DNA of 11,857 bases from an uncultured Lachnospiraceae bacterium (GCA_947177885.1 CAMWWF010000053.1:1-11857), one strand, 5' to 3'; positions 1-7,282 are shown, counted from the stretch's first letter. Made by a program: numbers and translations. The notes: generated by a model not told the origin, from the sequence alone.

Positions 1-164
1 TTGCCCAGGACCCATAAAAGCGGGCCGGTATGGGATTTCAGCAGAATCGGATCGCTCACGGAAGCCACTGCCACATAGTACATGGGATAAATTGTTATAA
101 ATATCAGGAAAAGCATGATAAATGCGTTTATGACCTGAAATGCTCCGATACTTTTCTTTTTCAT
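1..164 (-). CDS. Carbohydrate ABC transporter permease, LplC/YtcP type (N-terminal part only)
   Basis: This is the first 54 or so residues of an inner-membrane permease that continues past the left edge. The visible protein starts MKKKSIGAFQVINAF and runs into one hydrophobic segment (about residues 10-35, ending IFITIYPMYYVAVASVSD), then a polar stretch with the typical SDP motif of LplC-like permeases. In the family this subunit pairs with an LplB-type subunit to form the channel that takes sugar from the lipoprotein receptor. The ATG at 164 is preceded by a strong AGGAGGT box. It lies 11 nt after the stop codon of the upstream permease gene, so the two are certainly co-transcribed and probably translationally linked. 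The assignment rests on the N-terminus plus gene order. The EAA loop lies outside the window. Confidence 0.85.
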   Translation of the reverse strand, partial: MKKKSIGAFQVINAFIMLFLIFITIYPMYYVAVASVSDPILLKSHTGPLLWVLG

Positions 165-175
165 CTCCGCACCTC

Positions 176-1126
176 CTACCAAAGACTGGTCTCATTTACT
201 TTTCTGCTGACAGCGTTGGCAGAGAGAAGCAAAATGAAGTTGATCACTGAATTGAAAACTCCCACCGCCGTGGAAAAGCTGTACTGGAAGTTCATGAGGC
301 CGATCCTGTACACATAGGTGGAGATCACATCTGCCTTTTCGTAGATCATGGGATTATACAGCAGCAATATCTTGTCCCACCCCAGGGTCATCATGTTGCC
401 GATACGCATGATCAGCAGAATGATGATCGTGGGGGAAATGCCGGGAATCGTGATGTGGAGGATCTTGTTCCACCGGCCGGCTCCGTCGATGTCCGCCGCC
501 TCATAGAGCGCCTGGTCAATGCCGCTCAGAGCGGCAAAGTAAATAATGGAATCCCATCCGAATTCCTGCCAGATGCACATGAGAACATAGAGCGGCTGAA
601 AGAATGCGGACTGGCTGAACAGATTTACGGGATCCCTTCCGGACAGAGCGCTGAAAATAGTGGTGATCACGCCTTTTGACTTACAGAAGTCCAGCATCAG
701 GCCGCAGATCACCACAGTGGAGATAAAGTGCGGCATATAAGTCACGGTCTGAGTCACTTTGCGGAACTTTGAACTTCGGAGTTCGTTCAGCAGTACCGCA
801 AATATGATAGGGAAGGGAAAACCGAACAGCAGAAGGAGCAGGTTAATGGAGAGCGTATTCCGCATGGTGCGGAAAAAGTACGGATCTTCCAGAAATGCCC
901 TGAAGTGCTTTAACCCAACAAACTTGCTTCCCGATATTCCCTTGGTGGGAATATAGTCAAAGAACGATATGATCATCCCGTACATGGGATAATAATGGTA
1001 CACTAAAAAATATGCCAGAACCGGTAAGATCATCAGATAGAGCAGCGGATGTGTCACCATGTTCTTCCACAGTCTCTTTATAAACGGGGTTTTTTTGTCC
1101 GCAGTAATGCTTTTAGCCACGCCCAT
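176..1126 (-). CDS. lplB: Carbohydrate ABC transporter permease, LplB/YteP type
   Basis: This 316-aa integral membrane protein is the first permease subunit of a sugar (oligosaccharide or uronate-type) importer. A cytoplasmic N-terminus rich in lysine (residues 1-25) is followed by a first hydrophobic segment (about 28-55, LMILPVLAYFLVYHYYPMYG). Further segments lie at about 92-114, 133-147, 177-200, 231-246 and 283-303. The cytoplasmic coupling loop with the EAA signature is clear at 209-229 (EAADIDGAGRWNKILHITIPG); it docks on the shared ATPase. Length and motif order match full-length family members. The ATG at 1126 has an AGGAGG box just upstream. The gene sits between its lipoprotein receptor and the second permease. 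No ATPase gene is visible, which is normal for this family because a housekeeping MsmK/UgpC-type ATPase is often shared. The substrate cannot be read from sequence. Confidence 0.93.
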   Translation of the reverse strand: MGVAKSITADKKTPFIKRLWKNMVTHPLLYLMILPVLAYFLVYHYYPMYGMIISFFDYIPTKGISGSKFVGLKHFRAFLEDPYFFRTMRNTLSINLLLLLFGFPFPIIFAVLLNELRSSKFRKVTQTVTYMPHFISTVVICGLMLDFCKSKGVITTIFSALSGRDPVNLFSQSAFFQPLYVLMCIWQEFGWDSIIYFAALSGIDQALYEAADIDGAGRWNKILHITIPGISPTIIILLIMRIGNMMTLGWDKILLLYNPMIYEKADVISTYVYRIGLMNFQYSFSTAVGVFNSVINFILLLSANAVSRKVNETSLW

Positions 1127-1149
1127 AAATCTCCTCCTCTCCTTGGAAA

Positions 1150-1177
1150 ACGGGGCGGTTCGATTCCCCCGCCCCGT
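1150..1177 (-). terminator. Intra-operon GC-rich hairpin (attenuator-type terminator)
   Basis: Perfect 9-bp arms ACGGGGCGG (1150-1158) and CCGCCCCGT (1169-1177) enclose a 10-nt loop. On the minus strand the stem is followed by a short TTTT run, and the lplB ribosome binding site begins about 10 nt later. It lies between the binding-protein stop (1261) and the permease start (1126). The T run is short, so partial termination or 3'-end protection of the upstream message is more likely than a full stop. Confidence 0.65.
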
Positions 1178-1260
1178 CTGTGCTCAGTATTTTCCTGTGT
1201 GTAATGAAATCAGCATTGCCTCCGTACAAGCCTTTGCGGCATGTTCGGGACTGCAGATCA

Positions 1261-2949
1261 TCAGTTATTGCCACGATTCAGATATCTGTCATATGCTTCC
1301 TTGTTGATCTCTTCGCCGCGGGTGCTTCCCAGACGCTCCAGCTCCGCTACAAATGCGTCCCAGTTGGCATCGATGTCTTCCTGACCGAAGATGAACTTGT
1401 ATACCATCTCATCGGAATAATTGGCAAGATCCTGTTTGATCCTGGTCAGTTCTTCGGACTCTGCGGTGGTCAGCGTAAGGTATCTGGGAAGATTGTAGTC
1501 GCCGTCGTTCTGCTTGCCCCATGCATCCCAGGACTGATGACATTCCGCCTCGGAATACTGTGATGCCTCCATGGTTTCGTCATACTTGATCTGGAAAGGA
1601 GCACACATATTCAGTGCGCGGACGGTATCATAGTCCAGACCGTCGGGATTATTTGTCACAAACTCCGTAAATTCCCTCTGACCGTCGGCATTGATCTGAT
1701 AGGTCTTGTTCTCTCCTTCGTTGGTTCCCCATGCGGTGAGCAGCAGAGTGTCAGGACTCATCAGATAGTCGATGAATGCCACTGCCTCTTCCGGATGCTT
1801 ACAGTCTGCGGATACCTGCCACGAATTACTGTTGATGGATCTGGTAGGGGTGGACAGATGGGTCTCATCGTTGGCATTTACCTTGGGCATTTCCAGACAC
1901 AGAAGCTTAAACGCGGGATCTGTAGCCGGTCCCACCGCTACGGACTGCTTTACATTATATGTGTGGGCAAAGCACATGCCTGCCTGGCCGCCCTGGAACA
2001 GTCTCAGGGAATCATCTATGGTACGGCTTACCAGATCCTCGTCGATCAGACCTTCTTCCGCCCAGCTGTGGAGGAACTTAAGGAATTCCTTATATCCGTC
2101 CTGCGTTCGGCAGTAATGTACATTTCCGTCCGCATCCAGGTCAAATTCCTTTACGGATACGCCGAAAGCGGATGCGATAGGGTTATTTGCGCTGAACTGC
2201 GACTGGTTAAAGAATTCGCAGAGAGCCAGAGGATATTCCACACCGTTCTCCTTGAAGGTGCGGAGTACTTCCGTATACTCGTCCAATGTCACGGGAGCCT
2301 CCAGATCATATTTCTCCAGCCAGTCCTGTCTGATCACGAGTCCGTTGAACACTTTATTATTGTCCGTGGGAGGCAGGAAAGTGCTGCCGAATTTGATGAT
2401 CATGCCCTGGTCGCCGCGTATCTTTCTCTGGATATCGGGATCCTGCTCTTCGTCACAGAGCGCCCAGAAATTCGGTGCGTTTTGCTCCACCAGTTCCGTT
2501 ACATCGTACAGTACTTCGTCGTTGATGGCGCCTTCCACGCCGCCGGGGTAATGGGTCTGGAATCTGCTGGAGAAAATAAGGTCAGGCAGATCGTTGCCTG
2601 CCAGCATGTTCTGGAAGAAGGTCCCGTCATCACCTGCAGGAGCATGGATAAATTCCAGCGTCAGTCCAGTATCCTTCTCGATCCACTGTACCACAGGGTT
2701 GTCGCCCAGATCGGTGTAGTAGGATCTGGCCGCATTCTGAAAATCACAGAAGATTGTCAGAGTTACATTTCCGTCGCCGATCGGATGAGCAGCACCGCTC
2801 TGGGTTTCGGCGGACTGGCCCTGAGACCCGGGGGTCTGTCCCTGTGTGCCGGGATCACCGCCGTCTCCCCCATTTCCACAGCCTGCAAGCAGTGTCGAAG
2901 CTGCCAGCACTGTTGCCAGAACGGTACTTGTTTTTTTCCATTTTCTCAT
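1261..2949 (-). CDS. Extracellular sugar-binding lipoprotein of the LplA/YtcQ family
   Basis: This 562-aa lipoprotein is the substrate receptor of the importer encoded with it. It is exported, lipidated and tethered to the outer face of the membrane. The N-terminus has a basic start (MRKWKK), a hydrophobic core and a lipobox LLAGC with the lipidated cysteine at residue 24. A Gly/Gln/Ser-rich flexible linker (about 25-60) follows, then a large type 1 solute-binding domain beginning at VTLTIFCDF. The reading frame stays open to an ATG at 3045, but that adds 32 basic residues and has no ribosome binding site. The ATG at 2949 has GGGAG upstream and gives a textbook signal peptide, so it was chosen. 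The length (over 500 residues) is typical of this subfamily and longer than ordinary sugar-binding proteins. It is the first gene of the transporter operon. The ligand is unknown. Confidence 0.92.
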   Translation of the reverse strand: MRKWKKTSTVLATVLAASTLLAGCGNGGDGGDPGTQGQTPGSQGQSAETQSGAAHPIGDGNVTLTIFCDFQNAARSYYTDLGDNPVVQWIEKDTGLTLEFIHAPAGDDGTFFQNMLAGNDLPDLIFSSRFQTHYPGGVEGAINDEVLYDVTELVEQNAPNFWALCDEEQDPDIQRKIRGDQGMIIKFGSTFLPPTDNNKVFNGLVIRQDWLEKYDLEAPVTLDEYTEVLRTFKENGVEYPLALCEFFNQSQFSANNPIASAFGVSVKEFDLDADGNVHYCRTQDGYKEFLKFLHSWAEEGLIDEDLVSRTIDDSLRLFQGGQAGMCFAHTYNVKQSVAVGPATDPAFKLLCLEMPKVNANDETHLSTPTRSINSNSWQVSADCKHPEEAVAFIDYLMSPDTLLLTAWGTNEGENKTYQINADGQREFTEFVTNNPDGLDYDTVRALNMCAPFQIKYDETMEASQYSEAECHQSWDAWGKQNDGDYNLPRYLTLTTAESEELTRIKQDLANYSDEMVYKFIFGQEDIDANWDAFVAELERLGSTRGEEINKEAYDRYLNRGNN

Positions 2950-2970
2950 TTGGTTTCTCCCTTCTCGTTT

Positions 2971-2989
2971 TGTATCATTTGCTGATACA
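2971..2989 (-). promoter_or_regulatory. Perfect inverted repeat in the leader of the binding-protein gene
   Basis: TGTATCA (2971-2977) and TGATACA (2983-2989) form perfect 7-nt arms around a 5-nt centre, 22-40 nt upstream of the ATG at 2949. As DNA it has the size and symmetry of a dimeric repressor operator. As RNA it would be a small hairpin just ahead of the ribosome binding site. No matching regulator gene can be pointed to in the window. Confidence 0.4.
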
Positions 2990-3060
2990 TTTTGCTGTGT
3001 GTTTCTGTTTACTGATTTTCTTTTTCGCCGTTTTACTCCCTTCATTTATGCTTATAATCT

Positions 3061-3107
3061 ATTATAATTTTATGGGAATACTATGAATTTCGTATTGATT
3101 TAAGCAA
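3061..3107 (-). promoter_or_regulatory. Candidate promoter region for the transporter operon
   Basis: On the minus strand TTGCTT (3107-3102) and TAGTAT (3083-3078) are separated by 18 nt. A perfect TATAAT (3066-3061) lies just downstream but lacks a good -35 box. Either would give a leader of roughly 100 nt before the ATG at 2949. The stretch is very AT-rich compared with the genes around it. This is a consensus match only. Confidence 0.35.
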
Positions 3108-3152
3108 CTGACATTTTCAAATGATCTTTAAAACTCGTCTGAAAAGTCAGTT
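3106..3152. repeat. Long inverted repeat between dipeptidase and transporter operon
   Basis: AACTGACATTTTCA (3106-3119) pairs with TGAAAAGTCAGTT (3140-3152), 13 bp with a single bulged A and a 20-nt loop. It follows the stop of the dipeptidase (3184) by about 30 nt and touches the possible -35 box of the transporter promoter. On the minus strand the stem is followed by GCTTAAAT rather than a T run, so it is a weak terminator at best. It could equally be an operator. On the plus strand it is followed by TTTTATT, but no plus-strand gene precedes it. Confidence 0.45.
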
Positions 3153-3183
3153 TTATTCACAATTTCTGTCCTGCAAGAGGTTT

Positions 3184-4764
3184 TCACGTGGTTCTGGCGT
3201 CAAAATCAGAGGAAGCGCTGATATCCAGTTCGTCTATCCGCAGAATTCCCTTAATATAGATTTCCAATGCCCTGCGGATCCGCTCTAAGGAGATGCTTTC
3301 ATCCGGCTGGTGGTAATCTCCATGTCCTGGCCGGAACAGGGACTCCGGACGATTGGGAAGAGGCATGCCCGTTCCGAATGCAAAAGCGTTTGGAAGCTTT
3401 CTCGCGTAGGTACCTCCGCTCATTACAAAGGGTTCGTCCTGTCTGCCCAGCACTTCATTGCTGCATTGTGTCAGACATTTCACTACCGGCCGCTCGGGAT
3501 CAAAATAATTTGCCTTTGAGAGCCTGGATACTTTCAGATCAAATCCTCTTTTGGCGGCGGCTTTCCCGGCTCGTTTCTCGTAGGGGACTTCGTTTTGGGT
3601 TATAGGAAACTTGGAAATAAATCCCAGCACGGGTAATTTCCTTCCGTCCGGTTCCTGTCGAAGAGACAGCTGTGTAACTGTCATCACCATAGATCCGGAG
3701 AGTATATCCTGGCAGAAGACATCCAGTGCGTCCCCATTGTGATTGCGGTTGATATCTTTCGCGAGAGCGAAGGCGCGCAGATCGGATTCGGACAAAAGCT
3801 CCTGCCTGCAGATAAATTCAGCCAGCCGGCTCAGCGCGCTGTCCCCCTTATCCGGATTTGCGGCCTGGGTGGAAATTCCCTTTGCCAGAAGGTGGATCTC
3901 CTCTCCCTTACGGACTACATCTATGTTTTCAAAGGTGAGTTTTGTGTTTTCGGTGTCTGTGCCGGTTCTTTCGCCGATCATTTGCATGTGTTTTGCGACA
4001 ACTTTGTCGTTTCTTTGGCTTGTCTCTATGCCTGACTCTGGATTTTCGATGGAAGAAGCGGTACATTTCGCCCATCTCTCTTCGGTATAACGGAGCACGG
4101 CACATGCCTTGTCCGGCACCGTATACTGACCGCAGTCGCAGGTGATGTCAAGCAGTTCGCCGCTCACCGGTTCCTGTTGGATCAGTTCACCGTTAAAGGA
4201 GCCTCTTTCCCCGCAACAGACGGGAAAACCGCTGTCCGGTACCAGGGAGAGAGCGGGGCATGTGTGATGTGCGGTGAAATGATCCAGATCATGCATTCCC
4301 TGCTCTTCACAGGTTCCCAGATACAGATCCAGGGTGTGGTTCAAAGAGATACCATGCTCTTTCATGTATTTCAGTACGTACAGCCCCATGACGGCGGAGC
4401 TCTTATTATCCTGGCAGCCTCTGGCAATGAAGTAGTCATCTTTTACAATGGGATCGTAAGGAGCATAGTCCCAGTCATCTCCCTCGTCCACCACATCCAG
4501 ATGTGCCCAGATGGCAATGTTCTCTTCCTTTTTACCAGGGTAGGAGATGCGTCCCACATGATCCTCAAAGTTTTCTGTGGAAAAGCCCGCTTCCCTGCCG
4601 ATTGTCAGCATATCCTGAAGTACCCTTTTACAGCCTTCGCCATAGGGCTTACAGGAAGGATTTTGGGTTTCCGCCACACTGCGCACACGGCAGATCGCTT
4701 TCAGCGTTTCCACAAGTTCCGGTAATTTTTGATTGATCCATTCTCTGATATTTCTTTCGTCCAT
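3184..4764 (-). CDS. M20-family metallopeptidase, PepV/Sapep-like dipeptidase
   Basis: This is a cytoplasmic di-metal dipeptidase-type enzyme of 526 aa. The metal-site motifs are intact: HLDVV (H88, D90), GCQDNK (bridging D119), TCEEQG (E153 catalytic base, E154), PDSGFPV (D177) and, near the C-terminus, GHGDYHQPDE (H485). The signature SGGTYAR (449-455) is characteristic of PepV-like members. A long insert between about 185 and 390 forms the lid domain. Two positions usually conserved there look changed: the lid histidine motif reads GISTQAANPDKG (Q300 in place of His), and the carboxylate-binding Arg region reads ISKFP (K385). At 526 residues it is longer than classic PepV (about 470). The ATG at 4764 has GAGGA five bases upstream. 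It is followed by the transporter operon after 234 nt. Substrate and activity are therefore uncertain, although the fold assignment is firm. Confidence 0.88.
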   Translation of the reverse strand: MDERNIREWINQKLPELVETLKAICRVRSVAETQNPSCKPYGEGCKRVLQDMLTIGREAGFSTENFEDHVGRISYPGKKEENIAIWAHLDVVDEGDDWDYAPYDPIVKDDYFIARGCQDNKSSAVMGLYVLKYMKEHGISLNHTLDLYLGTCEEQGMHDLDHFTAHHTCPALSLVPDSGFPVCCGERGSFNGELIQQEPVSGELLDITCDCGQYTVPDKACAVLRYTEERWAKCTASSIENPESGIETSQRNDKVVAKHMQMIGERTGTDTENTKLTFENIDVVRKGEEIHLLAKGISTQAANPDKGDSALSRLAEFICRQELLSESDLRAFALAKDINRNHNGDALDVFCQDILSGSMVMTVTQLSLRQEPDGRKLPVLGFISKFPITQNEVPYEKRAGKAAAKRGFDLKVSRLSKANYFDPERPVVKCLTQCSNEVLGRQDEPFVMSGGTYARKLPNAFAFGTGMPLPNRPESLFRPGHGDYHQPDESISLERIRRALEIYIKGILRIDELDISASSDFDARTT

Positions 4765-4789
4765 GTCATTCCTCGTTTCTGTGTCTTAG

Positions 4790-5046
4790 AACGTGTTTGA
4801 AAAATGCTATCTCCGGGGGGCGTCACACTTTGTGGGATGCAAGACCAAATTTGGAAGGTAAAATATCCTTCTGTTTCGCGAAATAACCTTGACTGAATTT
4901 CCAACTGTCGGGACTTTTGTCCGACCGGGGCTTCATGCGGCATTTGTCTGAACAAACAGATCCTGCATCGCCGGGTTCAGCCGTTCTGCGGATGGAAAAG
5001 TAATTCCGGCAGTTGGTACAGCGCACGGAAGCGTATGCTGCAGTTG
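4790..5046. repeat. Gene-free spacer packed with small palindromes; possible dispersed repeat with ORF relic
   Basis: This 280-nt gap between the dipeptidase and the aldo/keto reductase holds at least six inverted repeats in 130 nt: CACA/TGTG (4824-4834), CCAAATTTGG (4845-4854), GAAGG/CCTTC (4854-4871), TTTCGCGAAA (4874-4883), GTCGGGAC/GTCCGAC (4907-4925) and TTTGT/ACAAA (4943-4956). The minus strand carries a 67-codon open frame (5026-4823) with CxxC and CxxxC pairs but no ribosome binding site. It looks like a coding relic or chance frame. The region resembles the dispersed intergenic elements common in Lachnospiraceae. No second copy exists in this window, so the repeat nature is inference. 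Confidence 0.4.
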
Positions 5047-6000
5047 TTACGCTCCCAGGATTTCTTCGATACGATTCCTTTCATCCTCGGTGAAATCCGG
5101 GTTTTGCAACGCCTTTATATTTTCCAGAATCTGTTCGGGGCGGCTTGCACCCAGGATCACGGAAGTCAGTTCCCCGTCCTTTAAGGCGTACGCCAATGCC
5201 ATCTGCGCCAGGGACTGGCCCCGCTGCAACGCCAGTTCGTTCAGCTTACCGGCCGTATCCAGATATTCGGCGGTAATGTTTCCGCTGCCCAGAAAAACGC
5301 TGTTCCCTGCCGCTCTGGAATCCTTGGGAATTCCGTGGAGATATTTATCCGTCAACAGCCCCTGTTCCAGAGGGCAGAACGCGATGGTGCCCATTTTCTT
5401 CTGCTTTACTACCGGTAAAAGGCATTTATTCTTCCTGTCCAGCATGGAGTAACGATGCTGGTGAATGAGGCATCTGCCTCCCAGGCTTTCCAGAATTTCC
5501 GCCGCCTGTTCCAGCTCCTTCGGTCCATAATTGGAAAGACCTATGTACAATGCCTTTCCCTGGCGTACTATGTCTGCAAGAGCCCCCATTGTCTCCTCGA
5601 GGGGTGTGGCGGGATCCGGTCTGTGATGGTAAAAGATATCTACATAGTCCACGCCAAGTCTTTTGAGACTTTGGTCCAGAGATGACATCAGATACTTTCT
5701 GGAACCGCCGTCTCCGTAAGGACCCGGCCACATGCCATATCCGGCCTTGGTGGACAGGATAAGCTCGTCTCTGTGGGCCGCCAGTTCCTGGCGAAGGATC
5801 CTGCCCATGGTGCTTTCCGCACTCCCTGCCGGGGGGCCGTAATTATTCGCCAGATCAAAATGTGTGATACCTGCCTCAAAGGCTGTCAGCACCATTTCCT
5901 TAGCCGTTTTATAGGGATGATTCTCCCCGAAATTATGCCATAATCCGAAGCTCATGGCCGGCAGCAGCAGACCACTGGCTCCCGTCCGGTTATATTTCAT
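5047..6000 (-). CDS. Aldo/keto reductase, YghZ-like (L-glyceraldehyde-3-phosphate reductase group)
   Basis: This 317-aa soluble NADPH-type reductase has the (beta/alpha)8 AKR fold. The catalytic tetrad is visible: D49 and Y54 in FDLANNYG, K85 in STKAGYG, and H126 in DIFYHHRPD. The motifs HFDLANNYGPPAGSAE, YGMWPGPYGDGGSRKYL and the C-terminal cofactor stretch VILGASRPEQ (phosphate-binding loop) are those of the YghZ/Gpr group. Members of that group reduce small aldehydes such as methylglyoxal or L-glyceraldehyde 3-phosphate. The frame is open back to 6132. That extension would run through a terminator hairpin at 6067-6093, and the ATG at 6000 begins the conserved MKYNRTGASGL start and has AAAAGGGA upstream, so 6000 was chosen. 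It appears to be transcribed alone or from a promoter just downstream of that hairpin. The physiological substrate is unknown; detoxification or sugar-derived aldehyde reduction both fit. Confidence 0.9.
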   Translation of the reverse strand: MKYNRTGASGLLLPAMSFGLWHNFGENHPYKTAKEMVLTAFEAGITHFDLANNYGPPAGSAESTMGRILRQELAAHRDELILSTKAGYGMWPGPYGDGGSRKYLMSSLDQSLKRLGVDYVDIFYHHRPDPATPLEETMGALADIVRQGKALYIGLSNYGPKELEQAAEILESLGGRCLIHQHRYSMLDRKNKCLLPVVKQKKMGTIAFCPLEQGLLTDKYLHGIPKDSRAAGNSVFLGSGNITAEYLDTAGKLNELALQRGQSLAQMALAYALKDGELTSVILGASRPEQILENIKALQNPDFTEDERNRIEEILGA

Positions 6001-6066
6001 GCTCTCATATCCCTTTTCCTGATTCATACATAATACCCATGCCTTTCCGCAACCTGCGAAACGCTG

Positions 6067-6093
6067 ACGGAAAAAGGCGTAAGCCTTTTCCGT
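6067..6093 (-). terminator. Rho-independent terminator between methyltransferase and aldo/keto reductase genes
   Basis: On the minus strand the sequence reads ACGGAAAAGGC, loop TTAC, GCCTTTTTCCGT: an 11-bp stem with one extra T, A-tract before and U-tract after the GC core. That layout is typical of a bidirectional terminator. It lies about 85 nt after the stop of the methyltransferase gene (6179) and just ahead of the reductase start (6000), which separates the two into different transcripts. Confidence 0.65.
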
Positions 6094-6178
6094 GTAGTCT
6101 CGCGGTCGATGTGTAAATCTTCCTGTTATCATGCAGACTGATCAGTGAAAACTCTCATTGCCTGCAGACTTCGTATAT

Positions 6179-7156
6179 TTATGAGATGCTCTTTTCGGCG
6201 GCGATCTTGTCCAGTTTCTCCCTGATCCAGAGGAATCTCTCATGGTCTATGTCGGAAGGAACGGTGCAATCCGCGCCGAGAACGATCCCTGTGGATCCCG
6301 TCTCCTCCAAGATACGCTCGATCTCCTTCTCGATTTCTTCTCTTGTTCCGGAATAGAGAAGACCTTCCCTGCGATTGTCGAATCCGCCCAGAACGCAGCG
6401 CCCTCCGAAGAATTTCCTGCCCTCCGCCAGAGAGAGATTCTCCACATATACGGCCCAGTTTATTGCTTTGGCGGGGTAGTCCTGCCATACCTCGATCCGG
6501 TTGGGATCGCCAGCCCAACCGCAGCAATGCAGAATATTGTTCTCGCTTAAAGTATTGGCATACTCCAGAACATCCAGATCCGAAGGGGTCACCAGCCTGC
6601 GGTATTCTTCCGCGGTAAAACGGAATGTCTCCGCGTTCTGTACACAGTAATAAATGCCGTCACAGCCAGCCTCCGTGATCAGTCTGCGGACCAGTGCCTT
6701 GATATCCTGTGCAATGATCTTAAAGGCGTGGCATACTGCCTCCGGATTTGCCTTAAGGTGATCCATCAGAAGTTCTTCACTGGTACCGAAACGCATCAGA
6801 GACATGGGACAGAACACATTGTAAAATACGCAGCATTCTCCCTTTACACCTTCCACCACTCCTTTGACGCGTTCCACCTGCTTTGTGATATAGGGATGGT
6901 CTTCTCCCAGGGGAGTCAGGTAAAACCAGTCCTCCGGACATGTCACCGTCTTGATATAGGGATTGGGATAGTTAAAGTAACCGTCGCACATTACCTTGAT
7001 CATATCCATGCCTGTCTCACGGAACAGTTCCAGATGCTGATCTACGGTTTCCTGTCCGAAATCATCATCGGGGGAAAAGTGATACCAGAATCCCATGGGA
7101 ACCTTATCCACCTCCTGGTTCTGAAATGCTTTTAAAAGTCTCTCTTTTTTTGTCAT
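6179..7156 (-). CDS. Uroporphyrinogen decarboxylase-fold protein, probable corrinoid-type methyltransferase
   Basis: This 325-aa cytoplasmic protein has the URO-D/MtaA/CmuA TIM-barrel fold. It opens with KKERLLKAFQNQEVDKVPMGFW, the usual start of this superfamily. The zinc set of the methyltransferase branch is present: H210-x-C212 in ILHCCGW and a third ligand C297 in LGADCTVPSDI. True haem-pathway HemE enzymes lack this H-x-C...C set, so a role in moving methyl groups between a corrinoid protein and a thiol acceptor, or demethylating a small molecule, is more likely than haem synthesis. The start at 7156 was chosen because GGAGGA lies six bases upstream; the in-frame ATG at 7168 has no such site. 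No corrinoid protein, activator or methyltransferase partner is encoded nearby, so its partner must be elsewhere. It lies 127 nt downstream of cyuA and could share its transcript. Confidence 0.82.
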   Translation of the reverse strand: MTKKERLLKAFQNQEVDKVPMGFWYHFSPDDDFGQETVDQHLELFRETGMDMIKVMCDGYFNYPNPYIKTVTCPEDWFYLTPLGEDHPYITKQVERVKGVVEGVKGECCVFYNVFCPMSLMRFGTSEELLMDHLKANPEAVCHAFKIIAQDIKALVRRLITEAGCDGIYYCVQNAETFRFTAEEYRRLVTPSDLDVLEYANTLSENNILHCCGWAGDPNRIEVWQDYPAKAINWAVYVENLSLAEGRKFFGGRCVLGGFDNRREGLLYSGTREEIEKEIERILEETGSTGIVLGADCTVPSDIDHERFLWIREKLDKIAAEKSIS

Positions 7157-7213
7157 AGCTTCCTCCATCTGTATTTATTTTTTTGTTACCTGATAACCGT
7201 TTGTTGCCTGTTT

Positions 7214-7266
7214 GCCTTTTTCATAAAAGGGCGTGTTCCGCCTCTTTGGGCGCTTTTGACGGAACA
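7214..7266 (-). terminator. Weak or composite terminator after cyuA
   Basis: TGTTCCG (7234-7240) pairs with CGGAACA (7260-7266). Inside it CGCC (7239-7242) can alternatively pair with GGCG (7249-7252). A third stem GCCTTTT...AAAAGGGC (about 7214-7232) follows on the minus strand, which reads CGCCCTTTT after the first hairpin. The stems begin some 17 nt after the cyuA stop. T runs are short, so read-through into the methyltransferase gene is plausible. Confidence 0.4.
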
Positions 7267-7282
7267 AAGGGAGCAGAAGTTT

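Noticed and set aside
1795..2985. 396-codon open frame on the plus strand, antisense to the binding lipoprotein gene
   Set aside because: It lies entirely opposite a well-supported gene, has no ribosome binding site and no recognisable domain. Long antisense frames are expected opposite GC-balanced genes.
2950..3045. 32-residue extension of the binding lipoprotein
   Set aside because: It would bury the signal peptide behind a highly basic segment and lacks a ribosome binding site; ATG 2949 gives a standard lipoprotein signal.
4177..4725. 182-codon plus-strand frame antisense to the dipeptidase gene
   Set aside because: Shadow of the dipeptidase; no initiation signal and no protein-like pattern.
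6001..6132. 44-residue N-terminal extension of the aldo/keto reductase
   Set aside because: It would be encoded through a terminator hairpin (6067-6093), lacks a ribosome binding site and precedes the conserved family start MKYNRTGASGL.
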